NCBI GenBank assembly: GCA_029556545.1
Contig: JAKQEQ010000023.1
Span: forward strand, 88,184-152,183
Length of the DNA: 64,000 nucleotides
Reading direction: 5' to 3'
Source: Candidatus Hydrogenedentota bacterium
GTDB taxonomy: Bacteria > Hydrogenedentota > Hydrogenedentia > Hydrogenedentales > JAGMZX01
Position numbers and translations under genes: made by a program. A model generated the notes under the pieces. The model was not told the origin of the DNA, did no database searches, and worked only from the letters and a program-made list of their open reading frames with translations. Of the stretch, positions 36,815 through 44,301 are shown piece after piece; the first letter of the stretch is position 1, and every line of letters begins with the position of its first letter.

Positions 36815-37471
36815 TCATTCGTCCGCGTCCTGTTTCTTCTGATCTTCGAGGTACTTCTTCATGGACTTGACGACGGTTGGAAGGTCTTTATTGAACACGA
36901 TGTTCTCGATGAACTTGGGGAAGACGGTCCCGCTGTCCACGGCAATGGTATACATGACGATGCAGCGGTCCTCGCCATGCGGGCGGATGACCCAGCTTCC
37001 CCGCGTGTCGCGAATGCTGTTCTCCCGCGACTTGTCGAGTCGCCACGTAATCACGCCGGCCTCTTCGTCATACGTCTCGATGATGTGGTAGGTGAAGGTC
37101 TTGAACGCGACGCGGACGGTTTCCTTGAGTCCCTCTTGTCCGTCCTCGGTCTTGTAGCGCGCGACCGCCACCAGATGCGGTTGGTAGTTGAGGTGCTCCT
37201 CGGCGTGGCTGAGAAGCCGCCAGATATCTTGCTTTGGTCGGTTGATAATGGTGAGGACGCGCCCGAACGCCTGAGCGGACCCGTCGGCGTCCTTCGCGCC
37301 CATCTTATAGACGACCAGTTCGTTCTTCTCGATCCGCTCGAGGTTCTCTTGAGTAAGGCACTTGTCCAGTTCCTCGACGGGCCCGGCCAGGGTCGTCATC
37401 GAGAAAGATATCAATACCGGCAAGAGCCGCATCATAGATCGCATTTCCAGTCGTGTACGGTTGAGGCGCAT
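36815..37471 (-). CDS. exported SRPBCC/START-like protein
   Basis: A protein of about 218 residues with a signal peptide (MMRLLPVLISFSMTTLAG). The mature part follows the START/polyketide-cyclase fold: VVYKMGAKDADG, TIINRPKQDIWRLLSHAEEH, VAVARYKTEDGQEGLKETV, TWRLDKSRENSIRDTRGSWV, MYTIAVDSGTVFPKFIENIV. This fold binds lipids or other hydrophobic ligands. The final KSMKKYLEDQKKQDADE helix is also family-typical. Start choice is uncertain among 37471, 37444 and 37435 because none has a clear ribosome site. It lies between the PHP gene and the redox operon. Confidence 0.68.
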   Translation of the reverse strand: MRLNRTRLEMRSMMRLLPVLISFSMTTLAGPVEELDKCLTQENLERIEKNELVVYKMGAKDADGSAQAFGRVLTIINRPKQDIWRLLSHAEEHLNYQPHLVAVARYKTEDGQEGLKETVRVAFKTFTYHIIETYDEEAGVITWRLDKSRENSIRDTRGSWVIRPHGEDRCIVMYTIAVDSGTVFPKFIENIVFNKDLPTVVKSMKKYLEDQKKQDADE

Positions 37472-37615
37472 GGCATTTGGTCTACTGGATTCCCGCACGA
37501 GCCAAGACATGTGGCTCACGGGCCGACCTCGATGGTTACACGATACCGCATCATCCGCGACTCCAACTCGCGATCTGCACGATCCAGTCTACCACAAACC
37601 GCGGGAGGATGGCGC

Positions 37616-39094
37616 TCAGCTTGCGGCGGCCTGCTCGGCGGCGGCGGGCTCCGGTTCGCCCATGAGGTAGCGGTGGATGGACGCGGCGGCGGTGCGGCCT
37701 TGGCCCATGGCGCTGATGACCGTGGCCGCGCCGGACACGATATCGCCGGCGGCGTAGACGCCGGGCACGGAGGTGGCCATAGTCTCGGCATCCACTTCGA
37801 CGGTACCCCACTTGGACACCTTTAGTTCGGGGGTGGTCTGAGGCACGAGCGGGTTCGGCTTGTTGCCGATGGCCATGATCACGGTATCAACATCCAGCAC
37901 AAACTCGGACCCTTTCACGGGCACGGGCCGGCGGCGTCCCGAGTCATCGGGTTCGCCGAGTTCCATGCGCAGGCATTCCATGCCGACGACCCGGTGCCGG
38001 TCGTCGCCGAGGATGCGCACGGGGTTGTTGAGCAGCAGCATCTTGATGCCTTCCTGCTCGGCGTGGTGCACTTCCTCCGCGCGGGCCGGCATCTGCTCCC
38101 GGGCGCGGCGGTAGACGAGATAGACGTCCCCGCCGAGCCGGAGCGCCGTGCGGGCCGAGTCCATGGCCACGTTGCCGCCGCCCACCACGGCGACGCGCTC
38201 CCGTTTGATGGGCGGCGTGTCGTATTTCGGGAAGAGATATGCCTTCATCAGATTCGCGCGGGTGAGATACTCGTTCGCGGAGTAGACGCCGACGAGGTTC
38301 TCGCCCGGGATATTCATGAACGAGGGCAAACCCGCGCCGGTCCCGACGAATACGGCGTCGAAGCCTTCCTCTTCCAGCAGTTCGCGGATGGTCGCGTTCC
38401 GGCCAACGACGTAGTCCATGACGAATTGCACGCCCAGTTTCTTGAGGTAATCGACTTCCGCGCGGACGATCTCCTTCGGCAGCCGGAACTCGGGGATGCC
38501 GTAGGTCAACACGCCGCCCGCTTCCTGAAGCGCCTCGAAAACGGTGACCTCGTGCCCCAGTTTGATGAGGTCGCCGGCCACGGTGAGGCCCGCGGGTCCG
38601 CCGCCGATGCACGCGACGCGCTTGCCCGACTTCGGCGCGATCTCCGGGATGCGCACCTCGCCGCTGTTGCGCTCGTAATCGGCCACGAAGCGTTCGAGCC
38701 GTCCGATGGCGGCGGACTCGCCCTTGATCGCGAGAATGCACTTGCTCTCGCACTGCTCTTCCTGCGGGCAGACGCGGCCGCACACGGCGGGCAGGGCGTT
38801 CTGTTCCTTGATCTTCTGCGCCGCTTCGATGAACTTGCGCTCCTTGATGAGCGTGATGAAGCCCGGTATGTCGATATGCACCGGACAACCCGTGACGCAC
38901 TTCGGGTTCTTGCAGTTGAGGCAACGGCTCGCCTCGAGGACGGCCAGTTCCTCGGAATAGCCGAAGGGCACTTCCTTGAAGTTGCGGACCCGGTCCTCGG
39001 GGGCCTGCTCGGGCATGGCCTGCCGCGGAATCTTGGGCTTCGCCTTCGGTTTCGGTTTATCCTGGGGCTGGTCGCCGCTGGGTTCGTCAGGCAT
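37616..39094 (-). CDS. gltA: GltA/NfnB-type NADPH-linked flavoprotein (glutamate synthase small subunit family)
   Basis: A 492-residue protein of the GltD/NfnB family. The N-terminal iron-sulfur domain has CLNCKNPKC..GCP and CGRVCPQEEQCESKC. Two Rossmann folds follow, with CIGGGPAGLTVAGDL for FAD and VVGGGNVAMDSARTA for NAD(P)H, and a C-terminal GVYAAGDIVSGAATV closes the FAD site. Known members are the glutamate synthase beta subunit and NfnB, the bifurcating subunit of ferredoxin:NADP+ transhydrogenase. No glutamate synthase large subunit is near. The immediate upstream partner is a NuoG/NfnA fusion with a TAATG stop-start overlap, so an NfnB role is preferred. Lysine- and proline-rich residues 10-25 form an extra tail. 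Confidence 0.85.
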   Translation of the reverse strand: MPDEPSGDQPQDKPKPKAKPKIPRQAMPEQAPEDRVRNFKEVPFGYSEELAVLEASRCLNCKNPKCVTGCPVHIDIPGFITLIKERKFIEAAQKIKEQNALPAVCGRVCPQEEQCESKCILAIKGESAAIGRLERFVADYERNSGEVRIPEIAPKSGKRVACIGGGPAGLTVAGDLIKLGHEVTVFEALQEAGGVLTYGIPEFRLPKEIVRAEVDYLKKLGVQFVMDYVVGRNATIRELLEEEGFDAVFVGTGAGLPSFMNIPGENLVGVYSANEYLTRANLMKAYLFPKYDTPPIKRERVAVVGGGNVAMDSARTALRLGGDVYLVYRRAREQMPARAEEVHHAEQEGIKMLLLNNPVRILGDDRHRVVGMECLRMELGEPDDSGRRRPVPVKGSEFVLDVDTVIMAIGNKPNPLVPQTTPELKVSKWGTVEVDAETMATSVPGVYAAGDIVSGAATVISAMGQGRTAAASIHRYLMGEPEPAAAEQAAAS

Positions 39095-41604
39095 TATTTC
39101 ACCCCTGCCTTTGCATGCGCGTCGCAGCCGCAGCCGCGATGCGCGCCGTCATGCAACATAGTTACCGGTTCCGTGCGACCGACCGACCGGATTTCCTCGA
39201 AGCTGTACGCCTCGCGGCGATCGCGCACCTCGTCCCAATCGACCTGGTGCGCGTCGAAGAACGGTCCGTCCACGCACGCGAACTTCATTTTGCCGTCCAC
39301 AGTGAGCCGGCACGCGCCGCACATGCCCGTGCCGTCGACCATGATCGGGTTCAGCGCCGCGAACGTCTTCACCCCGAAGGGCCGCGTCTCCTCGCTCGTC
39401 AACATCATCATGAAGGGGCAGCCGACGGCCACGACGCAATCCAGCCGCTCGCCGTTGCGGAGCCGCCGCCCGACCTCGTCGACGGCGTGCCCCTTCAGGC
39501 CGGAGGACCCGTCGATGGTCGTAAAGACGAATTCGTCCGCCGTACCCGCCAGCTTTTCCTCGTAGTAGTTCAAGTAATTGCTGCGCGCCTCGGAGACCAC
39601 GACAACCCGGTTGCCCGCTGCTTTCAAGCCCTTCGCGATGGGCAGGATCGCGCCGATGCCGTAGCACCCGCCCGTGAGGGCCACCGTGCCGTACTCCTTT
39701 ATCTCGAACGGGATGCCCAGCGGCCCGACGACGTGCGCGAGACGATCGCCCGCCTCGGTCAGGATAAGTTTGCGGCTCGAACGGCCCATCTCCTGCACCA
39801 CGAGTGTAATCGTGCCTTTTTCCGCGTCCCAGTCGCACAGCGTGTAGGGCACGCGCTCCGAGCGTTCATCGACCATCACGATGATGAACTGCCCCGGCAG
39901 CGCCTTTTTCGCGATCTCGGGCGCTTCGATAACGATCTCATGCGCGTTCGGCACAATCTCCCGCTTCTCGACGACAAGGAAACGACCTTCCGTGTGGATG
40001 GCCACAGCGTCGGCGGGACGCCCCTCCGCGCCTTGCATGGCGCGCAGCCCGGCGACCTTCTCCTCGATCCGATGACCGCGGAAGAACGCGCGGGCGAGGC
40101 GCTTATTCAACGCGGGCGCGGGCGCCTCGTCGCGCTCGACCAACAAGGCCGAATTTTTGAGACCGAGTTGCGCCGTGATCTCGCGGGCGGACTCGTAGGC
40201 GAAGCCTTCGCCGCCGAGCGCTTGGGCGAGATGCGCGATGGTCCACCATTCCGGTCGGGCCTGTCCTGGCGACGCGCAGGCGCGGCGCAGCGGGCGCGGC
40301 GTTCCCGGTCCGTCGAGGACCGTGCCCTCGGTCTCCGCGAAGACGGCGGCGGGCAGCACGGCGTGGGCGCGCTCGCTCACCGCGGTCGGATAACAATCAA
40401 GTACGATAATTGCATCGAGCCCGTCCAGTTCCCCGGCATCCACGAAATTGCCCGTGGTCACGAGGGCGCGCGTGCCCTCGGGAAGCCTCGCGCGCGAGAC
40501 GCCGCGCGCGTCCGGCGTGATCTCGACGTAGCGATCCGATTTCATGACCTCGTTCGTGAACCGCTTGAGCAGATGCCGGTCTTCGATGGGCGTGGTCGTG
40601 TCGCACACCAGGGCGAATCCGTCGTTCACGTAAGGCCGCAGCCGTTCGGCGACCGACGCGATCGCGTCGTCCCACGGCACTTCGCGGAGCGTATCGCCTA
40701 CGCGCACGTGCGGCGTTTTCAGCCGGTCCTCGCCATTCAGGAATTCAGGCAGCGCGAAACGCCCGAGCATGCACACCGGCACGCCCATGTTCACCGCCCG
40801 CGCGGCCACGAGCCTGTTATCCTTCGTCCCCAGACGCAGCGCGCAGGCGGCGTCGCAGAAGATGCAGGTGCTTTCAATGCCTGCTTCCGGGCGTCCGTAC
40901 CACTTCGCGTACCGGTCGGCGAGCGTGCCCGTCGGGCACACATCCACGCACGAGCCGCAGAAGGTGCAGCCGGCCTCCTCGAGGTTGCGGCCGAAGGCCT
41001 CGCCGATGTGCGTCTTCCCGCTGCGATTGATGAACGCGATCACCGGTTTGCCCTGCTGGTGCTCGCAGATGCGGACGCAGCGCCCGCAGAGAATGCACAG
41101 GTTGAGGTCGCGGTCGATGAACGGGTTCGAGCGGTTGATTGGGCGCATGTGATACAGCGGCGCGACGGGAATCTCAGTCAATCCGAGGTCCTCCGACAAC
41201 GCGCGGACCTCGCACACGTCCTTGTTGTTGCAGGTGTGGCAACCGGTCGTGCGCCCGGCCTTCTCCGATTTCGGGCGGAACTTGTCGCAAAGTTCGCGCT
41301 TGCCGCATACGAGGCAGGCGCTCGGGTGCTCGATCATCATCAGCGCCAGCACGTTGCGCCGCAGTTTCAGTAACTCCGGCGTTGCCGTGCGCACGCGCAT
41401 GCCCTCGCGCACGGGCGTCGTGCAGGACGTCGGGAAGCCGCGCATCTCGTCCACCTGGACCACGCAGATGCGGCACGCGCCGAAGGGCGGGAGATTCGGG
41501 TGCGTGCACAAATGCGGGATGTGGATGCCGTGCCGCGACGCGCACGCGAGAATGGTCTCGCCCTCGCGGCCTTCCACTTCCCGATTATCGATCACGAGTC
41601 TCAT
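39094..41604 (-). CDS. NuoG-like iron-sulfur protein fused to an NfnA/PyrK-type FAD reductase
   Basis: An 836-residue fusion. N-terminal [2Fe-2S] cysteines are at about 33, 44, 47 and 61. A His-Cys [4Fe-4S] motif HPSACLVCGKRELC follows near 92-106, then CILCGRCVRIC and CTFCGSCVDVC for two [4Fe-4S] centres. A shortened molybdopterin-type region (CIFCDAACALRLG onward, about 240-530) comes next. The last 290 residues are an NfnA/PyrK FAD/NAD(P) reductase (GQFIIVMVDE, ERVPYTLCDWD, TGGCYGIGAILPIAKGL) ending with a [2Fe-2S] site (Cys 762, 765, 777). There is no hydrogenase H-cluster motif. ATG 41604 has GGGA eight bases upstream; ATG 41622 is possible. It is translationally coupled to gltA. Confidence 0.85.
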   Translation of the reverse strand: MRLVIDNREVEGREGETILACASRHGIHIPHLCTHPNLPPFGACRICVVQVDEMRGFPTSCTTPVREGMRVRTATPELLKLRRNVLALMMIEHPSACLVCGKRELCDKFRPKSEKAGRTTGCHTCNNKDVCEVRALSEDLGLTEIPVAPLYHMRPINRSNPFIDRDLNLCILCGRCVRICEHQQGKPVIAFINRSGKTHIGEAFGRNLEEAGCTFCGSCVDVCPTGTLADRYAKWYGRPEAGIESTCIFCDAACALRLGTKDNRLVAARAVNMGVPVCMLGRFALPEFLNGEDRLKTPHVRVGDTLREVPWDDAIASVAERLRPYVNDGFALVCDTTTPIEDRHLLKRFTNEVMKSDRYVEITPDARGVSRARLPEGTRALVTTGNFVDAGELDGLDAIIVLDCYPTAVSERAHAVLPAAVFAETEGTVLDGPGTPRPLRRACASPGQARPEWWTIAHLAQALGGEGFAYESAREITAQLGLKNSALLVERDEAPAPALNKRLARAFFRGHRIEEKVAGLRAMQGAEGRPADAVAIHTEGRFLVVEKREIVPNAHEIVIEAPEIAKKALPGQFIIVMVDERSERVPYTLCDWDAEKGTITLVVQEMGRSSRKLILTEAGDRLAHVVGPLGIPFEIKEYGTVALTGGCYGIGAILPIAKGLKAAGNRVVVVSEARSNYLNYYEEKLAGTADEFVFTTIDGSSGLKGHAVDEVGRRLRNGERLDCVVAVGCPFMMMLTSEETRPFGVKTFAALNPIMVDGTGMCGACRLTVDGKMKFACVDGPFFDAHQVDWDEVRDRREAYSFEEIRSVGRTEPVTMLHDGAHRGCGCDAHAKAGVK

Positions 41605-41629
41605 AGCGCTAATCCCATTCATTTCGTCC

Positions 41630-41682
41630 GTGGCATGGGCATCCTGCCCATGTCTTCAATCACGGGCGGGACGCCCGTGCCG
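41630..41682. repeat. dispersed palindromic repeat, family 1 copy d
   Basis: A full two-hairpin copy: CATGGGCATCCTGCCCATG (41634-41652), then CACGGGCGGGACGCCCGTG (41661-41679). It lies between two operon genes. The stop codon of the NuoF gene (41660-41662) and its last residues (about AARASRP) are encoded within the repeat. Confidence 0.85.
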
Positions 41683-43588
41683 CGTCTGCCTTCTTTTCAC
41701 GCCGCGGCTCGAACCGGGTCAGTTTGCCGCTCTCCCGGAAAACGGCGGCGCTCGTCGACGGGCACCGGCTGACGCACGCGCCGCAGTGAATGCACAGGTG
41801 CTGGTCGATAACGTGCGGCTGGTTCTTCTCGCCCCGGATGGCGTTGACCGGACAGCCCCGCGCGCAGGCGCCACAACCCTCGCAGTGTTCCGCGTCGATG
41901 CGAAACGTAATCAATTGGTTGCACGTGAACGCCGGGCACTCGTGCTCCGTGATGTGCTGCTCGTATTCCGCGCGGAAATATCGCAGCGTCGTCAGCACCG
42001 GGTTCGGCGCGGTCTGGCCCAGCCCGCACAGCGAGCCCTGCTTCACCGTTTGCGCTATGTCCTCGAGGATTTCGAGGTCGCGCATCGTGCCCCGGCCCTC
42101 GGCGATCTTGTCGAGCAGCCCAAGCATGGCGCGGGTGCCCACGCGGCAGGGTACGCACTTGCCGCACGATTCTTCCTGCGTAAACGTGAGGAAGAAACGC
42201 GCGATATCGACGACGCAACTGTCTTCGTCCAGCACGATCATGCCGCCCGACCCCATGATCGTGCCCGCGCCGGTCAACGACTCGTAATCCACGGGCAAGT
42301 CCAGCTTATCGGCCGGGATGCAGCTGCCCGACGGACCGCCGGTCTGCACCGCCTTGAACGCCTTGCCGTTCGGAATGCCGCCGCCGATTTCCTCGATGAT
42401 CGCTCGCAGCGGCGTGCCGAGCGGCACCTCGACGAGGCCGGTCCGGTTGATCTTTCCGGCGAGCGCGAAGGTCTTGGTGCCGCGGCTGGATTCGACGCCG
42501 AACCGCGTGTACCAACCGGCCCCGTGGCGCATGATCAGCGGCAGATTCGCCAGCGTCTCGACGTTCTGGATGACCGTCGGCTTGTCCCAGAGCCCGCTTA
42601 TGGCCGGGAACGGCGGTCTCGGGCGCGGCATGCCGCGTCGGCCCTCGATGGACCCGATCAGCGCGGTCTCTTCGCCGCAGACGAACGCGCCCGCACCCTT
42701 CTTCACCGTGATATCAAAGGAGAAGCCCGACCCGAGGATGTTTTCCCCGAGCAGGCCGAGTTCCCGCATCTGGTCGAGGGCCACGCCGAGCCGATGCAGC
42801 GCGAGCGGGTATTCCGCGCGGCAGTAGACGTAGCCCGCCGTCGCGCCTATCGTGTGCCCCGCGATGAGCATGCCCTCGAGCACCGCGTGCGGGTCGCCCT
42901 CGATCACCGATCGGTTCATGAACGCGCCGGGGTCGCCCTCGTCCGCGTTGCAAATCAAATACTTTCGGTCCCCCGGCGCCTGGCGGCAGAACGCCCACTT
43001 CGACGCCGTCGGGAAACCCGCGCCGCCGCGCCCCCGCAACCCCGCCTGTTTCACTACCTCGAGGCACCGTTCCGGTCCGGCCTCAAGTGCTTTCAGGAAG
43101 CCGCGATAGCCGTCGCGCGCGAGGTAATGATGCAGGTTCTCCGGGTCGATCTGGCCGCAGTTGCGCAGTATATTGCGGACTTGGCCGCGCAACATCGGAT
43201 GGTCCATGAAATCGCCGATCCCGTCCACCTCGCCCGCGCCCATCTTGCCGACGGCGAGGTCGCCGCAGGGGTCATCGCCCAGCACGTAGCCGTCGAGGAG
43301 CCGCGGCGCGTTCTTCGTGGTGACGGGGCCATAGCAGACGCGCGGTTTGCCGGGTTTATGGATGATGACCAGCGGTTCGAGCGAACACGGCCCAAGACAC
43401 CCCACCTTCACCACGCGCGCCTCGAGGCCGCGCTTGGCGATCTCCCGTTCCAGGAGATCGACGACCTCTCCCGCGCCCGCCGCCACGCCGCACGTCGCCG
43501 CGCCCACGAAAAAGATCGGCGTGTCGCTCCCCTCGAGCGCCTCCCATTCGACTCGCGCCCGTTCGTATGCCTGTTCCAGGGCGCTCAT
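41660..43588 (-). CDS. nuoF: NuoF/HndC-type NADH-binding flavoprotein
   Basis: A 642-residue FMN and NADH subunit. The N-terminal 120 residues are a thioredoxin-like [2Fe-2S] domain (GAATCGVAAGAGE, VGCLGPCSLEP). GLRGRGGAGFPTASKW binds FMN, and GAGAFVCGEETALIGSIEG is the NADH-site loop. ESCGKCVPCRVGT and CGLGQTAPNP supply a [4Fe-4S] centre. A C-terminal two-[4Fe-4S] ferredoxin domain (CEGCGACARGCP, CIHCGACVSRCP) marks the HydB/HndC group of bifurcating enzymes rather than complex I. AGGAGGC precedes the ATG, which overlaps the NuoE stop (ATGA). The last residues come from a dispersed repeat. Confidence 0.9.
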   Translation of the reverse strand: MSALEQAYERARVEWEALEGSDTPIFFVGAATCGVAAGAGEVVDLLEREIAKRGLEARVVKVGCLGPCSLEPLVIIHKPGKPRVCYGPVTTKNAPRLLDGYVLGDDPCGDLAVGKMGAGEVDGIGDFMDHPMLRGQVRNILRNCGQIDPENLHHYLARDGYRGFLKALEAGPERCLEVVKQAGLRGRGGAGFPTASKWAFCRQAPGDRKYLICNADEGDPGAFMNRSVIEGDPHAVLEGMLIAGHTIGATAGYVYCRAEYPLALHRLGVALDQMRELGLLGENILGSGFSFDITVKKGAGAFVCGEETALIGSIEGRRGMPRPRPPFPAISGLWDKPTVIQNVETLANLPLIMRHGAGWYTRFGVESSRGTKTFALAGKINRTGLVEVPLGTPLRAIIEEIGGGIPNGKAFKAVQTGGPSGSCIPADKLDLPVDYESLTGAGTIMGSGGMIVLDEDSCVVDIARFFLTFTQEESCGKCVPCRVGTRAMLGLLDKIAEGRGTMRDLEILEDIAQTVKQGSLCGLGQTAPNPVLTTLRYFRAEYEQHITEHECPAFTCNQLITFRIDAEHCEGCGACARGCPVNAIRGEKNQPHVIDQHLCIHCGACVSRCPSTSAAVFRESGKLTRFEPRREKKADAARASRP

Positions 43589-44079
43589 GATCCCGGAGCC
43601 TCCTCTTTCGCCCGATACTTCGCGAGAATGCCCGGCGCTTTCGCGCGCGTGACCCCCGCGAATACGTGGCCGTCCACCGAGACCACCGGCGCCAGCGCGC
43701 AACAACCCAGACAGGCGACGCGCCGCAGGTCGAACCGCCCGTCCGGCGTTGTCCCGCCGGCCTCGATCCCGAGTCGGTGCTCGAATTCCTGAAGAATCTC
43801 GGCGCCGCCGCGCACGTGACAGGCCGTGCCCTGACATACATGAATAGTATGCTCGCCGGGCGGCTCAAACCGGAACTGCGTGTAGAACGTCGCGACCCCG
43901 TAGACCTCGTTCGGCGAAAGACCGAGGCGTTCCGCCAAGTCGTCCATGACCGATTCCGGCAGATACCCGTAATGGTCCTGCACGTCCTGGAGAATGGGGA
44001 TGAGGCTGCCCCGGTTGACGGGATACCGGGCGACAATATCCGCCACGGCCGCCGTATCGACTGTCATTGTCGTTGCCAT
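43585..44079 (-). CDS. nuoE: NuoE/HndA-type [2Fe-2S] subunit
   Basis: A 164-residue protein of the 24-kDa complex I/HydC/HndA family. A helical N-terminus (SLIPILQDVQDHYGYLPESV, VYGVATFYTQFRFEPPG) is followed by the thioredoxin-like domain with CQGTACHVRGG and VACLGCCALAPVV, giving the usual C-x4-C..C-x3-C set plus an extra cysteine in the second pair (CLGCC). AAGGA lies just before ATG 44079. It is first in the operon nuoE, nuoF, NuoG/NfnA fusion, gltA. It carries electrons from the NADH/FMN subunit. Confidence 0.9.
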   Translation of the reverse strand: MATTMTVDTAAVADIVARYPVNRGSLIPILQDVQDHYGYLPESVMDDLAERLGLSPNEVYGVATFYTQFRFEPPGEHTIHVCQGTACHVRGGAEILQEFEHRLGIEAGGTTPDGRFDLRRVACLGCCALAPVVSVDGHVFAGVTRAKAPGILAKYRAKEEAPGS

Positions 44080-44133
44080 GTTCCTTCTCGCTGGGTTGGG
44101 ACGCGGTACTTCGAGGCATGCCATAAACAACAA

Positions 44134-44225
44134 GGGAACGGTCAGGCTGGGCCCCGAAACCGTTCCCACCATTCGACCAACTCATTCAGAGGGTACCACT
44201 TCTATTCCCGCATTGCAATGCGGGA
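44134..44225 (-). promoter_or_regulatory. operator, promoter and attenuator-like hairpin of the redox operon
   Basis: A perfect 20-base palindrome TCCCGCATTGCAATGCGGGA (44206-44225) overlaps a possible -35 TTGCAA (44218-44213), with TACCCT (44195-44190) 17 bases on as -10. Inside the leader, GGGAACGGT (44134-44142) and ACCGTTCCC (44159-44167) can form a nine-pair stem, followed on the transcript by a T-rich TTGTTGTTTATGG. This looks like an attenuator or terminator about 55 bases before the nuoE start. Symmetry is seen directly; function is inferred. Confidence 0.5.
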
Positions 44226-44301
44226 TTTCCCCGGATTTCCAGGAAGATGTGGGAATAATGCGCAAATTCAGGGCGTTTTCTTGCGTGAACTGGGGGTGTA
44301 C

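Noticed and set aside
39094-41604. Iron-sulfur protein considered as an [FeFe]-hydrogenase catalytic subunit
   Set aside because: The N-terminal clusters match, but no TSCCP, MPCxxK or ExMACxxGC H-cluster motifs follow; an NfnA-type domain is present instead.
39115-43792. Very long plus-strand open frames opposite the redox operon
   Set aside because: High GC content leaves the antisense strand free of stops. The minus strand holds clear iron-sulfur and nucleotide-binding motifs.
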